Source: Capnocytophaga sp. oral taxon 863 str. F0517 (lineage in GTDB: Bacteria; Bacteroidota; Bacteroidia; Flavobacteriales; Flavobacteriaceae). From it: DNA of 64,000 nucleotides. The first letter of the stretch is position 1. Every line of letters begins with the position of its first letter. This document shows positions 54,772 through 62,944 of the stretch, piece after piece. The stretch is from NCBI RefSeq assembly GCF_000466425.1, contig NZ_KE992083.1, forward strand, positions 1 through 64,000, read 5' to 3'. The notes beneath the pieces were generated by a model, which worked only from the letters and a program-made list of their open reading frames with translations, searched no databases and was not told the origin of the DNA. Position numbers and translations under genes: made by a program.

Positions 54772-55952
54772 AGTCTGCTATCTAATTGGTTTTCTATTTC
54801 TTCACCTAATATACGGTCGAGCACTAAGTTCTTCAGTTCGTAGTTTTCCTCATGTAACTCACTATAAGGAATGGCCAATAGCTTGGCATTGATCGCCCAG
54901 TCATTGATAGAACAACGGAGCTTTCCCTTAATATTACGCTTGGCAATTTGCTCTTGTAGCCTATCTTGGAAATCCACTCCATAGACCAAGGTCAGGTAAT
55001 CATTGTTACGTACCTTAAAGGCTGGTGGCATCCCGGGAAGGAAAGCTGTACGTGGCTTGATGACCACCCCTTCTTCGTCACTCTGATTGACCTTGTCCAC
55101 CCAAGTGCGTATCTCGGGGTACTTCGCTTCGAAGTCTGCCTCATCAGTGAAAAGATAATGTAAGCATTCATCATCATTGACCTGACGGAAACTGAGATTG
55201 TCATTGACAAAGTACTCACTGCCATCACTATTCACTTGCTTGAGTATATTAAAAGGCTTGAAGAAAAGTTCTGCTTCCTTACCAAAAATATCCAATTGTC
55301 GCTTGAAAAGGGCTATTTGTTGCTGGTAATGTGGCAAATCGAAGAATCTGAAATCCCGTACCGACTGGTATTGCCGGATGATGTGATTGGGATATTTCTC
55401 TTTCAGTTGCTTATCGGAAAGCTGCTTTGCGTCCTCTACGAAGGTCTGATATGCTGGGGTCTGCTGTATCTTACGGAGCTTCTCATATAAGGAGCCCTGC
55501 TCCAGATAGTTGGCATGTATCTCATGAGAAATGTAATAAGCTGCAAACTCATTGGTTATCAAACCTTTCCCTAAGACAGACCAAGGCATCAGTTCCGACT
55601 GGATAATCCTCAGCACTACCCCATCCCACGAAAAACGCTCGTGCAGAGGGCGCAAGGCTGCGAGCCATTTTTCCTTGTCCAAATAGGTAATCTTATACCC
55701 ATTTCTACTTACCAAATAACTCTCTTCCAAGTGATTATGTAGGTAAATATCACAATACGAACCCATGTATTTCTTCTCAATAACCACTTCTTGTATGCCA
55801 TTTTGGACAAACCATAACAGTCCTTCATAAAGGCTTTCTATCTCATTGCGCTCTACCGATTTAGGAGCTGGAGAAATAGTAGGTGAAAAAGCATTGATTT
55901 TGTTTCTACAAAACCAGTCAATTCGTTTCTTGATTAAAGTTTTATCTTCCAC
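54768..55952 (-). CDS. RNA ligase of the Pnkp-ligase (Rnl4) type, stand-alone
   Basis: A 394-residue nucleotidyltransferase starting with GTG at 55952. Motif I is VVIEKKYMGSYC, with the AMP-accepting lysine at residue 61; bacterial Pnkp ligase domains have a closely similar EKHMGSR motif. Further motifs: YLVSRNGYKI (Ia), LMPWSVLGKGLI (a Pnkp-type signature), EEGVVIKPR (IV, about 291-299) and FKVRNNDYLTLVYG (V). The length equals the ligase part of Clostridium thermocellum Pnkp, here without kinase or phosphatase domains. It would seal 3'-OH/5'-phosphate RNA ends made by the coupled kinase-phosphatase. No Hen1 methyltransferase is adjacent. Confidence 0.85.
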   Translation of the reverse strand: MEDKTLIKKRIDWFCRNKINAFSPTISPAPKSVERNEIESLYEGLLWFVQNGIQEVVIEKKYMGSYCDIYLHNHLEESYLVSRNGYKITYLDKEKWLAALRPLHERFSWDGVVLRIIQSELMPWSVLGKGLITNEFAAYYISHEIHANYLEQGSLYEKLRKIQQTPAYQTFVEDAKQLSDKQLKEKYPNHIIRQYQSVRDFRFFDLPHYQQQIALFKRQLDIFGKEAELFFKPFNILKQVNSDGSEYFVNDNLSFRQVNDDECLHYLFTDEADFEAKYPEIRTWVDKVNQSDEEGVVIKPRTAFLPGMPPAFKVRNNDYLTLVYGVDFQDRLQEQIAKRNIKGKLRCSINDWAINAKLLAIPYSELHEENYELKNLVLDRILGEEIENQLDSRL

Positions 55953-55989
55953 TTTATTAATGATTAATAGTTAATGTTCATTACGAGTA

Positions 55990-55997
55990 CAAAGATA
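55990..55997 (-). promoter_or_regulatory. -7 box of the RNA-repair operon
   Basis: Minus-strand TATCTTTG, 38 bp before the GTG start of the ligase gene. A CAA/TTG is only 13 bp away, so the -33 element is poor. Confidence 0.5.
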
Positions 55998-56054
55998 TGG
56001 AGTCGGTACGCAATGTTTTTGCATGGATAAAATTTTAAGCTGATTTTAACTACA

Positions 56055-56081
56055 AAAGACTGCCTTTTGGGGGCAGTCTTT
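56055..56081 (-). terminator. Terminator after the second TlpA gene
   Basis: AAAGACTGCC/GGCAGTCTTT stem (10 bp) with a short loop, 22 bp after the TlpA stop and followed on the minus strand by a short T run. It separates the TlpA unit from the RNA-repair operon. Confidence 0.85.
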
Positions 56082-56103
56082 CTATAATTTAGAAGTTTGT
56101 CTA

Positions 56104-57483
56104 TTACTTTTTTAGTAAACCTTCTAAGATACCTGATATTTCTTCGCTAGAAGGGCGTGGCGCATCAGCATTAACGATCTTACCCTCTTTGTCTATAAGT
56201 AGGAAAGTTGGTATCTGTCGGATTGCATAGTCTTGGATGAATTGGGATTCAAAGTTCTTATCAGCATAGAGTTGTATTCCTTTAAGGTCTTCATTTTTTA
56301 CAAATTCTTTCCATTCATCTTTGTTTTCATCTATAGAAATACTTATAAAAGCAACCTCTTTACCATGGAATTTCTTTTCTAATTCTTTAAGTGCAGGGAT
56401 TTCTCTACGGCAAGGCATGCACCAAGTTGCCCATACATCTATATATACCACTTTCCCTTTGAAATCATCCAAGGAAACGTTATTTCCTTCAAAACTTTCA
56501 TAGTTAGAGAACTTAGGAGAAGGATTCCCTACAGAGAGCTTAAGGGCTGTTTCATACGTTTTTTTGGCTTTTTCTTTAAGCTTTTCATCTATTAAGTTCT
56601 TACTAACAAAGTCATATACTTCCTTGTTCAATGGATTGCCTGGTGCAATAAGGCTAAGTAACTCTCTGGCCAAATCAGCACGAATATTATCTGATTTAAG
56701 AGCATTTACCTCCGAGATGAACTGATTTATATTTTGAGCATCATTCGGATTTTTAATGATGGTATAGTACTTAGTACGCACTAAATCGCGATAGGTATCT
56801 ACTGTTTTGAATTCTTGTGCATTATCATAGTCAATACCTTCTCTTTCTGCGTAGAAATCATCGGGCAAGATGGCCTCATTGCCTGAGGTATACATATGAT
56901 AAGTAGGGTATATGGTTAGGTACTCTACGAATTTATATTTAGTCCATTTCTTTTGGTTATCAATAAACTCTTGGTCGAAGCCATAGGCTTTCAACTTATT
57001 TTCAAGTTCAGCAAAATAGGATTTTACATTCTCCTTGAACTCTTGAGGTTTTTGTCCAAAGAGATTGGAGTCTGCTCCATTGATCTTATCTGCAATAAAG
57101 GCGTTACGCTCTATCAGATACTGAGTCTGCTTGGTTTCAGTACCTGCTACAATGGTTTTGCTCAGCTCTTCATTGAGCGTAAGTTCGATATTGGCACCCT
57201 TAGCCAAATAAAGAGGGGTCTGTATGGCAGGATTTTCTACAAGATAATAGAAGTGATTATCTCCTATTTCTCGTATGGTATCGCGGAAAGTTCCATCCTG
57301 AAGCACTGGAATTTCCTTCACTACCTCATCATTTTGTAACAGAAGTAATTTTTGAGGTTCCCCTTGAGATTCTACTGAGAACACCTTTCCTGAAATGACT
57401 GCATAATCAGATTTTTCAGCAGATTTCTCACCACAGGCGGCGAGCAAACTAATAATAGCTATACTTGTAACGATTTTTTTCAT
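56104..57483 (-). CDS. TlpA-family thiol-disulfide lipoprotein (second paralogue)
   Basis: A 459-residue lipoprotein with the same layout as the gene at 47754: signal ending LLAACGEK (Cys at residue 17), DUF4369-like domain, helical linker, thioredoxin fold with WATWCMPC and QIPTFLLIDKEG. The two share the N-terminal signal, the domain order and the closing DAPRPS motif, so they look like a duplication. This copy has its own promoter and terminator, whereas the first is in the SusC operon. Function inferred: periplasmic redox. Confidence 0.9.
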   Translation of the reverse strand: MKKIVTSIAIISLLAACGEKSAEKSDYAVISGKVFSVESQGEPQKLLLLQNDEVVKEIPVLQDGTFRDTIREIGDNHFYYLVENPAIQTPLYLAKGANIELTLNEELSKTIVAGTETKQTQYLIERNAFIADKINGADSNLFGQKPQEFKENVKSYFAELENKLKAYGFDQEFIDNQKKWTKYKFVEYLTIYPTYHMYTSGNEAILPDDFYAEREGIDYDNAQEFKTVDTYRDLVRTKYYTIIKNPNDAQNINQFISEVNALKSDNIRADLARELLSLIAPGNPLNKEVYDFVSKNLIDEKLKEKAKKTYETALKLSVGNPSPKFSNYESFEGNNVSLDDFKGKVVYIDVWATWCMPCRREIPALKELEKKFHGKEVAFISISIDENKDEWKEFVKNEDLKGIQLYADKNFESQFIQDYAIRQIPTFLLIDKEGKIVNADAPRPSSEEISGILEGLLKK

Positions 57484-57518
57484 CTTCTAATCGGATTTTC
57501 TATTTATAATCTGAACTA

Positions 57519-57549
57519 CAAAGGTAGTAAAAAAAGTTGATTATACCAA
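57519..57549 (-). promoter_or_regulatory. Promoter of the second TlpA gene
   Basis: Minus-strand TACCTTTG (57519-57526) and TTG (57547-57549), spacer 20 bp. Confidence 0.8.
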
Positions 57550-57662
57550 TAGAATATAAAAAATAATTTCACACTATTTCACAACATATTGATTGTCAGC
57601 AAATAAAAGTTTTTAACAAAATAATAAAAACTGTTCATATCTCTTTATTGCATAAAATTTAG

Positions 57663-57670
57663 TATATTTG
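57663..57670 (+). promoter_or_regulatory. -7 box of the gene at 57692
   Basis: TATATTTG overlaps an upstream TTG codon at 57668, which therefore cannot be the start; the GTG at 57692 lies just after the predicted transcript start. Confidence 0.5.
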
Positions 57671-57691
57671 CTCTCCCTTAGAACAACCTTA

Positions 57692-58048
57692 GTGACAACT
57701 GAAAAAACACTCAATGAGCAGTGGGAGACTTTGGTGCAAAAGCTCAAGAAAGATTTCTCCCTGCCTATGCAGTTGGATATAGACAAAGTCCTTTATTTGA
57801 TAGGAATTCAGGAGCTTGGTAAGCCTCATGAGACTTTTTCAAAGGAGGACAAGATCAACCTTATACACATAGCCACCTGCTGCGTATTGGTTCCTTTCGG
57901 ATACTATTTTTTTGAGTACAGAGATAAGGAAGGTTGGCCTTTTTATAGGAGAACCAAAGATCACTTATCCCTATCTGAAAAAGAACAACACACCCTACTG
58001 AAGGAAGCTATCTTATACTATTTTAGAAACATCGACTATTTATCATGA
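57692..58048 (+). CDS. Unknown small cytosolic protein conserved in Bacteroidota
   Basis: About 118 residues from GTG 57692 (MTTEKTLNEQWETLVQKLKK). The pattern LIGIQELG, then KEDKINLIHIATCCVLVPFG, then YYFFEYRDKEGWPFYRR recurs in Bacteroidota, where the same order of LIGxQELG, KxDLxHI and GxxGWPHW is seen; function is unknown. No signal or membrane helix. It lies 40 bp before the NAD(P)HX repair gene on the same strand. Confidence 0.75.
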   Translation: MTTEKTLNEQWETLVQKLKKDFSLPMQLDIDKVLYLIGIQELGKPHETFSKEDKINLIHIATCCVLVPFGYYFFEYRDKEGWPFYRRTKDHLSLSEKEQHTLLKEAILYYFRNIDYLS

Positions 58049-58088
58049 AATACCTAAATTATTTTACTAATTCTTAAATAATTCACCT

Positions 58089-59660
58089 ATGAAAATACTT
58101 ACTAATGAGCAAATGCGCACAGCAGATGAGCAAACTATTCGAGAACAACAGATTACCTCTTGGGATCACATGGAAAGAGCGGCCAATAACCTTATGGCCT
58201 GGATCAAAAAAAATCTTCCTAATGACAACCCTTATCATATCTATGCTGGAGTAGGCAACAACGGAGGCGATGGACTCGCCTTAGCTCGCCTACTGGCTCA
58301 GGCTGGTAAAAAAGTAAAAGTAACCCTTGTCCCCTTTAGCGAAGTTCACACAGAAGATTTTACCAAAAACTTAAACCTACTCAAAGAAGGTTTCCCTCAG
58401 GTGGAGATTTCCTCTGTTTCCCAGCCTGAAACCTCCGAAGACTACCTACAAGCTAATGAAAAAACCTTTGCTGCTGTGAAAGGAAAACCTGCCAAGGGCT
58501 TTGAGGATTTTGTAGCCAACAAATACAATGGCTCCCAGACTATTACCATAGATGCGGTCTTCGGCGTAGGCCTCTCCCGCCGCGTGTCCCCTTGGGTACA
58601 GCGCGTTCTTGAGGAAATCAACCGACAGAAAGGCCTTATCATCAGTATAGATGTTCCTTCGGGCATGTACTTAGGGGAGGACAGACATGAGAAGGATGTC
58701 TTTGTAACCCCTCATGTGGTACTGACCTTCTTCGCTCCCAAGCTCCCCTTCCTACTTCCCCAAACAGGACGATATATCCCCTACTGGGAAGTGCTCCCAC
58801 TACCTCTCTCCTTCGACTATCTCAAGGAAACCAATACCGAATACGACTATACTACTGAGAAAGAAATCAAGCGGCTACTACGTACACGTCACCGCTTTAC
58901 CAACAAAGGTACCTATGGCCATGCCCTTATCGTAGGGGGAAGCTATGGCAAAATAGGGGCGGCTATCCTCAGTGGAAAGGCCACCCTACGCAGTGGAGCT
59001 GGCTTGCTTACCTTACTCTTACCTAAGTGTGGCTACCAAATCGCACAAACAGCCCTTCCCGAGGCTATGGTACTGACCGCCTCTCAGGAAGAGGAACTCG
59101 CTCCTACCGATGTTCCTTTCTCGCCCAGTGCCATCGGAATAGGGATAGGCATGGGGACTTCTGCCTATGCGCAAGGTACCTTGGCTGCTTTGCTTAGGAA
59201 TTTCCCTACCGTTCCCTTCGTTATTGATGCCGACGCGCTCAATCTTGTCGCCTCCAGTGAAGACCTCCTGCGTGCCTTGCCTAAGAATACCATTCTTACC
59301 CCTCACCCTAAGGAATTGGAACGCCTCATCGGCAAATGGTCGGACGACCTTGACCGCCAGGCAAAAGCCAAAGAGTTTGCCAAGAAACACAAGGTTATCT
59401 TAGTGCTCAAGGGTGCTTTCACCATGATTACTGACGGAGATCACTTCTGGGTGAACTCCACCGGAAACCCTGCCCTTGCCACCGCTGGTAGTGGCGATGT
59501 ACTTACTGGGGTCATCACTGGGCTTCTATCTCAGGGCTATACCCCACTCAATGCTGCTATTGTGGGAGTTTATATCCATGGAAAAGCCGCCGATACCTAC
59601 GTAAGAAATACCAAAAAGAACACGATGATTGCTAGCAATATCATTGATTTCCTTAGTTAG
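58089..59660 (+). CDS. nnr: Bifunctional NAD(P)H-hydrate epimerase / ADP-dependent dehydratase
   Basis: A 523-residue fusion. The N-terminal YjeF_N epimerase (residues about 1-215) shows GVGNNGGDGLALARLL and DAVFGVGLSR; the C-terminal YjeF carbohydrate-kinase-like dehydratase shows TLVLKGAFT-like VILVLKGAFT and NPALATAGSGDVLTG, with the catalytic Asp in GSGD. It repairs damaged NADHX and NADPHX in the cytosol. Terminated by the hairpin at 59704. Confidence 0.95.
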   Translation: MKILTNEQMRTADEQTIREQQITSWDHMERAANNLMAWIKKNLPNDNPYHIYAGVGNNGGDGLALARLLAQAGKKVKVTLVPFSEVHTEDFTKNLNLLKEGFPQVEISSVSQPETSEDYLQANEKTFAAVKGKPAKGFEDFVANKYNGSQTITIDAVFGVGLSRRVSPWVQRVLEEINRQKGLIISIDVPSGMYLGEDRHEKDVFVTPHVVLTFFAPKLPFLLPQTGRYIPYWEVLPLPLSFDYLKETNTEYDYTTEKEIKRLLRTRHRFTNKGTYGHALIVGGSYGKIGAAILSGKATLRSGAGLLTLLLPKCGYQIAQTALPEAMVLTASQEEELAPTDVPFSPSAIGIGIGMGTSAYAQGTLAALLRNFPTVPFVIDADALNLVASSEDLLRALPKNTILTPHPKELERLIGKWSDDLDRQAKAKEFAKKHKVILVLKGAFTMITDGDHFWVNSTGNPALATAGSGDVLTGVITGLLSQGYTPLNAAIVGVYIHGKAADTYVRNTKKNTMIASNIIDFLS

Positions 59661-59697
59661 TAACTAGTGACTAATGACCAGTGACTAGTGACTAATA
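59657..59697. repeat. GTGACTAGTGAC-type repeat after nnr
   Basis: TTAGTAACTAGTGACTAATG followed by ACCAGTGACTAGTGACTAATA overlaps and follows the nnr stop codon. Same word family as 6179-6222 and 9451-9543. Confidence 0.7.
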
Positions 59698-59703
59698 ATC
59701 TAT

Positions 59704-59734
59704 AACGCCGATAATCCTTTCTATTATCGGCGTT
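59704..59734 (+). terminator. Terminator of nnr
   Basis: A perfect 12-bp stem AACGCCGATAAT/ATTATCGGCGTT with a 7-nt loop, followed by CCTCTTTT. Confidence 0.88.
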
Positions 59735-59810
59735 CCTCTTTTAAATACAGAGAAATATGAGTGAATTTGATGAATATTTTGAATGATTACATCAATCAAA
59801 AGTAACTTTT

Positions 59811-60443
59811 ATGCAACAGAAAATAAAGATATTAGAAGACTTAAGGGATAAATTATACCTTTGGAAATCATATAATGAGGAGGATTTGGAGAAAATAACG
59901 TCTGCTTTTGAAAAATTCCCAAGGAAAGAGTTTTCTACATTCTACATTCCCATACTAACAGACACTCTTTTGGCTGAACACTTAGTTGCCATAGGGAAAA
60001 CATTCTCAACCAATACATGTATGCTAATTAATATTATATCAAGTATAGGAAATATGGTTTGGCGATATAAGCTATATCCTTCTGACAAGGTTTTTAATTT
60101 CTTCAAGGAAGCTACCACTCTCAAAAAGGTAAATTACTATGTATCATTAAACATTTCCTCTTTCCCTCAATATAACTCTTGGGAGGAAAGATGGGACTAT
60201 TTGATTTCGATACCTAATATAAGTCCTAAAAAGAAATCAATTGAAAATTTTCATACAGAAGTAAAAAAAATACTATCTACTAAAGAAAAAATTCCTTTCC
60301 AAGTAACAAAAGAGTTATTGACTATATTAAAAAACCATATAAATACAACAAAAATGAGTGATTATCTTATAGAAAATTACTTAAACACAATTCACGAATT
60401 AGAACAAGAATTTAAATACTCTTATGATAGCGTAAGTTTGTAA
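59811..60443 (+). CDS. Unknown AT-rich helical protein, immunity-like context
   Basis: A 210-residue cytosolic protein, almost all helical and Lys/Asn-rich (QQKIKILEDLRDKLYLWKSY). It resembles the array protein at 33756-34388 in size, base composition and helix pattern. No family is recognised. A short dead frame (ATGAGTGAATTTGATGAA) precedes it at 59757. Its base use differs from nnr just upstream, which suggests horizontal acquisition. Confidence 0.65.
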   Translation: MQQKIKILEDLRDKLYLWKSYNEEDLEKITSAFEKFPRKEFSTFYIPILTDTLLAEHLVAIGKTFSTNTCMLINIISSIGNMVWRYKLYPSDKVFNFFKEATTLKKVNYYVSLNISSFPQYNSWEERWDYLISIPNISPKKKSIENFHTEVKKILSTKEKIPFQVTKELLTILKNHINTTKMSDYLIENYLNTIHELEQEFKYSYDSVSL

Positions 60444-60565
60444 CTTATACTTCGTAATATACAGCAAATAGAAACAAAAATACTATAACATAAATAACAC
60501 TATCCTCTAACGTCTATTCCATACTATACAATATAACTCTCATTAACAATCAAATACTTAATAAA

Positions 60566-61024
60566 ATGCTATATACCATAAGCACTTCCAACAATTACCC
60601 AAATAGAGCATACGGTGCTTTTCGGTCGGTAAAGGGTTCTATTACTGATTATTTGATGTTTGAAGATCCTGAACCTATACACTTGAACATTCGGATTGAC
60701 TTTACTGACTTCGAAGCTATTGCTGCCAAATGGGATTGTATATCCATTGATAAAGTCTATATCTATTTGCTAAACAAAAGAGCCATGGATTTCTTTGAAA
60801 AACAGTGTCCAGGGACATTTGAGTGGGTATCTGCAAAGATATATTCCAATAATACCCTGATAGATACAGAGCACAAGTTACTACACATCACGAATCACTC
60901 TAAAGAAGGTGCCTTTTTCTATAATAAGGATAGCCTTCGTAGCATATGGGTAGAGGAAGCTTTTGTGAAGAAGTATAAAAAAGAAAAACTCAAAGGATGG
61001 ACTTTTTATTCGGAAGAATGTTAA
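60566..61024 (+). CDS. Possible DUF1629/Imm11-like immunity protein
   Basis: A 152-residue cytosolic protein. The order VYIYLLNKRAMDFFEKQCPG, then FEWVSAKIYSN, then LLHITNHSKEGAFF and a final KYKKEKLKGWTFY parallels the protein at 29898-30452, which ends CEREKLKGFNF. I therefore place both in the DUF1629-like immunity type, tentatively. It ends 8 bp before the convergent EamA transporter gene. Confidence 0.6.
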   Translation: MLYTISTSNNYPNRAYGAFRSVKGSITDYLMFEDPEPIHLNIRIDFTDFEAIAAKWDCISIDKVYIYLLNKRAMDFFEKQCPGTFEWVSAKIYSNNTLIDTEHKLLHITNHSKEGAFFYNKDSLRSIWVEEAFVKKYKKEKLKGWTFYSEEC

Positions 61025-61032
61025 TGTCTTAT

Positions 61033-61902
61033 TCAATGCTTTCTAAAGACAATATCTATCAGTACCCCTGCGATGATAACCACACCGCCTATCACCAAGG
61101 AGGAGGTAAGTGCTTCCCCAAAGAGTCCTACACTGATAAGCACCGCCACAATAGGCTCAAAAGCGCCCATAATCGCCGTAGGAGTAGAACCAATATAGCG
61201 TACCGCATACACTAAGGTAACTAAAGAAAGGGAGGTAGTAACAAGGGCAAATAAAGTAATGTCTCCTGCTAAGGATAAGGAAGGAATCGCAATACTTCTT
61301 CCTAAGATAAGCGCTTTGACTAAGAAATACAACGAGGAAAACAACATGGAATAGAAAGAGACCTTCACTCCAGAGGCTTCTATACGTACTTTATTGACAA
61401 TCAAAATGTAAAGAGCATATACTAAAGCTCCAAGCAAAGAGATACCCAACCCTATATAATTGATAACAGCCCCCTCCTTGATACTCAGCACCCCTACCCC
61501 GAGCACCACTAAGAGTAGAGAGAACGCTGTTGGTAAGGTAACCCTCTCCTTATAAAAGAGTACCAATACCAAGGCCACAATAATCGGATAACAAAAAAAG
61601 ATCGTAGAGGCTATCCCTGGGCTGAGGTAGTCATAGGCTAAGAATAGGAACTCTGCAGAAAGCGCATAGAGCAATCCCAAGACACTCATAATCAGCCCTT
61701 CACGAAAGCTGATGCGAAGCCTTTCCTTCTGATAGAAAAGGAAAATAAGGATAGATCCGCTGGCGATAAGGAAACGGTAAAAAAGAGTGGCATCTACCGA
61801 GAATGCTTCCGCTTTCTTGATAGGAATCATAAAAAGCGGAATCAGTCCATAGGTAAATGCCGAGATAAAGGCACATAAGTAGCCTTTGACAATATCTTTC
61901 AT
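61033..61902 (-). CDS. EamA/DMT-family transporter
   Basis: A 289-residue inner-membrane protein with ten predicted helices in two EamA halves; the second half shows YIGSTPTAIMGAFEPIVAVL, typical of the family. The start MKDIVKGYLCAFISAFTYGL places the first helix correctly. Substrate unknown; the family moves metabolites such as amino acids or nucleosides. It begins 18 bp after the rfbB stop, so it may share that transcript. Confidence 0.88.
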   Translation of the reverse strand: MKDIVKGYLCAFISAFTYGLIPLFMIPIKKAEAFSVDATLFYRFLIASGSILIFLFYQKERLRISFREGLIMSVLGLLYALSAEFLFLAYDYLSPGIASTIFFCYPIIVALVLVLFYKERVTLPTAFSLLLVVLGVGVLSIKEGAVINYIGLGISLLGALVYALYILIVNKVRIEASGVKVSFYSMLFSSLYFLVKALILGRSIAIPSLSLAGDITLFALVTTSLSLVTLVYAVRYIGSTPTAIMGAFEPIVAVLISVGLFGEALTSSLVIGGVVIIAGVLIDIVFRKH

Positions 61903-61920
61903 AATAAAAAGCCTTTGAGG

Positions 61921-62943
61921 CTATAGCAAATCCTTAAAATAAGAGAGATACCAATCAATGGTTTTGACAATCCCTGTTTCAAAGTTTTCTTGTGCACGCC
62001 AGCCCAATTCGGTTTCGAGTTTGGTAGCATCAATAGCATAGCGACGATCGTGCCCTGCTCGGTCTTTGACAAAGGTAATCAAGTCTTTGTAGGACTTACC
62101 CCCTGCCAAAGGTTGTTTTTGGTCTAACAATTCACAGATATGTCCTGCAATAAAGAGGTTATCACGCTCATTGCGCCCACCTATATTATAGGTCTCCCCT
62201 GCTCTTCCCTTATGATATACGAGATCTATCCCTATACAGTGGTCTAATACATAAAGCCAGTCGCGTACATTCTTACCATCGCCATAGATAGGAATCGCTT
62301 CTCCCTGTAGCGCCTTGCGGATAATGGTTGGAATTAGTTTTTCCTTGTGCTGCTTAGGTCCGTAGTTATTGGAGCAGTTGGAAGTGGTTACATTCATTCC
62401 ATAGGTATGGAAGTAAGCCCTTACAATCATGTCCGAAGAAGCTTTGGAAGCACTATAAGGCGAGTTAGGCGCATAAGGGGTTGTCTCAGTAAAGAGACCT
62501 GTCTCCCCTAAGGTACCATATACCTCATCGGTAGAAATATGATGGAAGCGCGCCTCCTTATAAGCCTCTTTCACTACAAAAGGAGCCTCCATCCAGTGAT
62601 GCCGTGCTACATCCAAGAGGGTAAAAGTCCCATGTATGTTGGTGGTGATAAAGGCATCGGGGTTAGCGATAGAGTTATCCACATGAGATTCGGCAGCAAA
62701 GTGAATCACTCCTTGGAAGTTATATTTTCCAAAGAGTGACTCTATAAGCTTACGATCACAGATATCACCTTCTATAAAGGTATAGTTAGAGGCATGCTCC
62801 ACCTCGGTAAGGTTGGTCAAGTCCCCCGCATAGGTAAGTTTATCCAAATTCACCAAGTGATAATCGGGATATTTCTGTGCAAAATATACCACAAAGTTAG
62901 CCCCGATAAAGCCCGCTCCGCCTGTGATTAAAATATGCTTCAT
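61921..62943 (-). CDS. rfbB: dTDP-glucose 4,6-dehydratase
   Basis: A 340-residue SDR enzyme, second in dTDP-L-rhamnose synthesis. NAD is bound by GGAGFIGANF at the N-terminus, the active site holds STDEVYG and the YSASKASSD catalytic pair, and the C-terminal part includes WLYVLDHCIGIDLV and YNIGGRNERDN. Its start lies 1 bp after the rfbD stop. The product is dTDP-4-dehydro-6-deoxyglucose. Confidence 0.97.
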   Translation of the reverse strand: MKHILITGGAGFIGANFVVYFAQKYPDYHLVNLDKLTYAGDLTNLTEVEHASNYTFIEGDICDRKLIESLFGKYNFQGVIHFAAESHVDNSIANPDAFITTNIHGTFTLLDVARHHWMEAPFVVKEAYKEARFHHISTDEVYGTLGETGLFTETTPYAPNSPYSASKASSDMIVRAYFHTYGMNVTTSNCSNNYGPKQHKEKLIPTIIRKALQGEAIPIYGDGKNVRDWLYVLDHCIGIDLVYHKGRAGETYNIGGRNERDNLFIAGHICELLDQKQPLAGGKSYKDLITFVKDRAGHDRRYAIDATKLETELGWRAQENFETGIVKTIDWYLSYFKDLL

Positions 62944-62944
62944 C

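Noticed and set aside
57668-57691. TTG start for the small protein upstream of nnr
   Set aside because: The TTG overlaps the -7 box TATATTTG; the GTG at 57692 is the first usable start.
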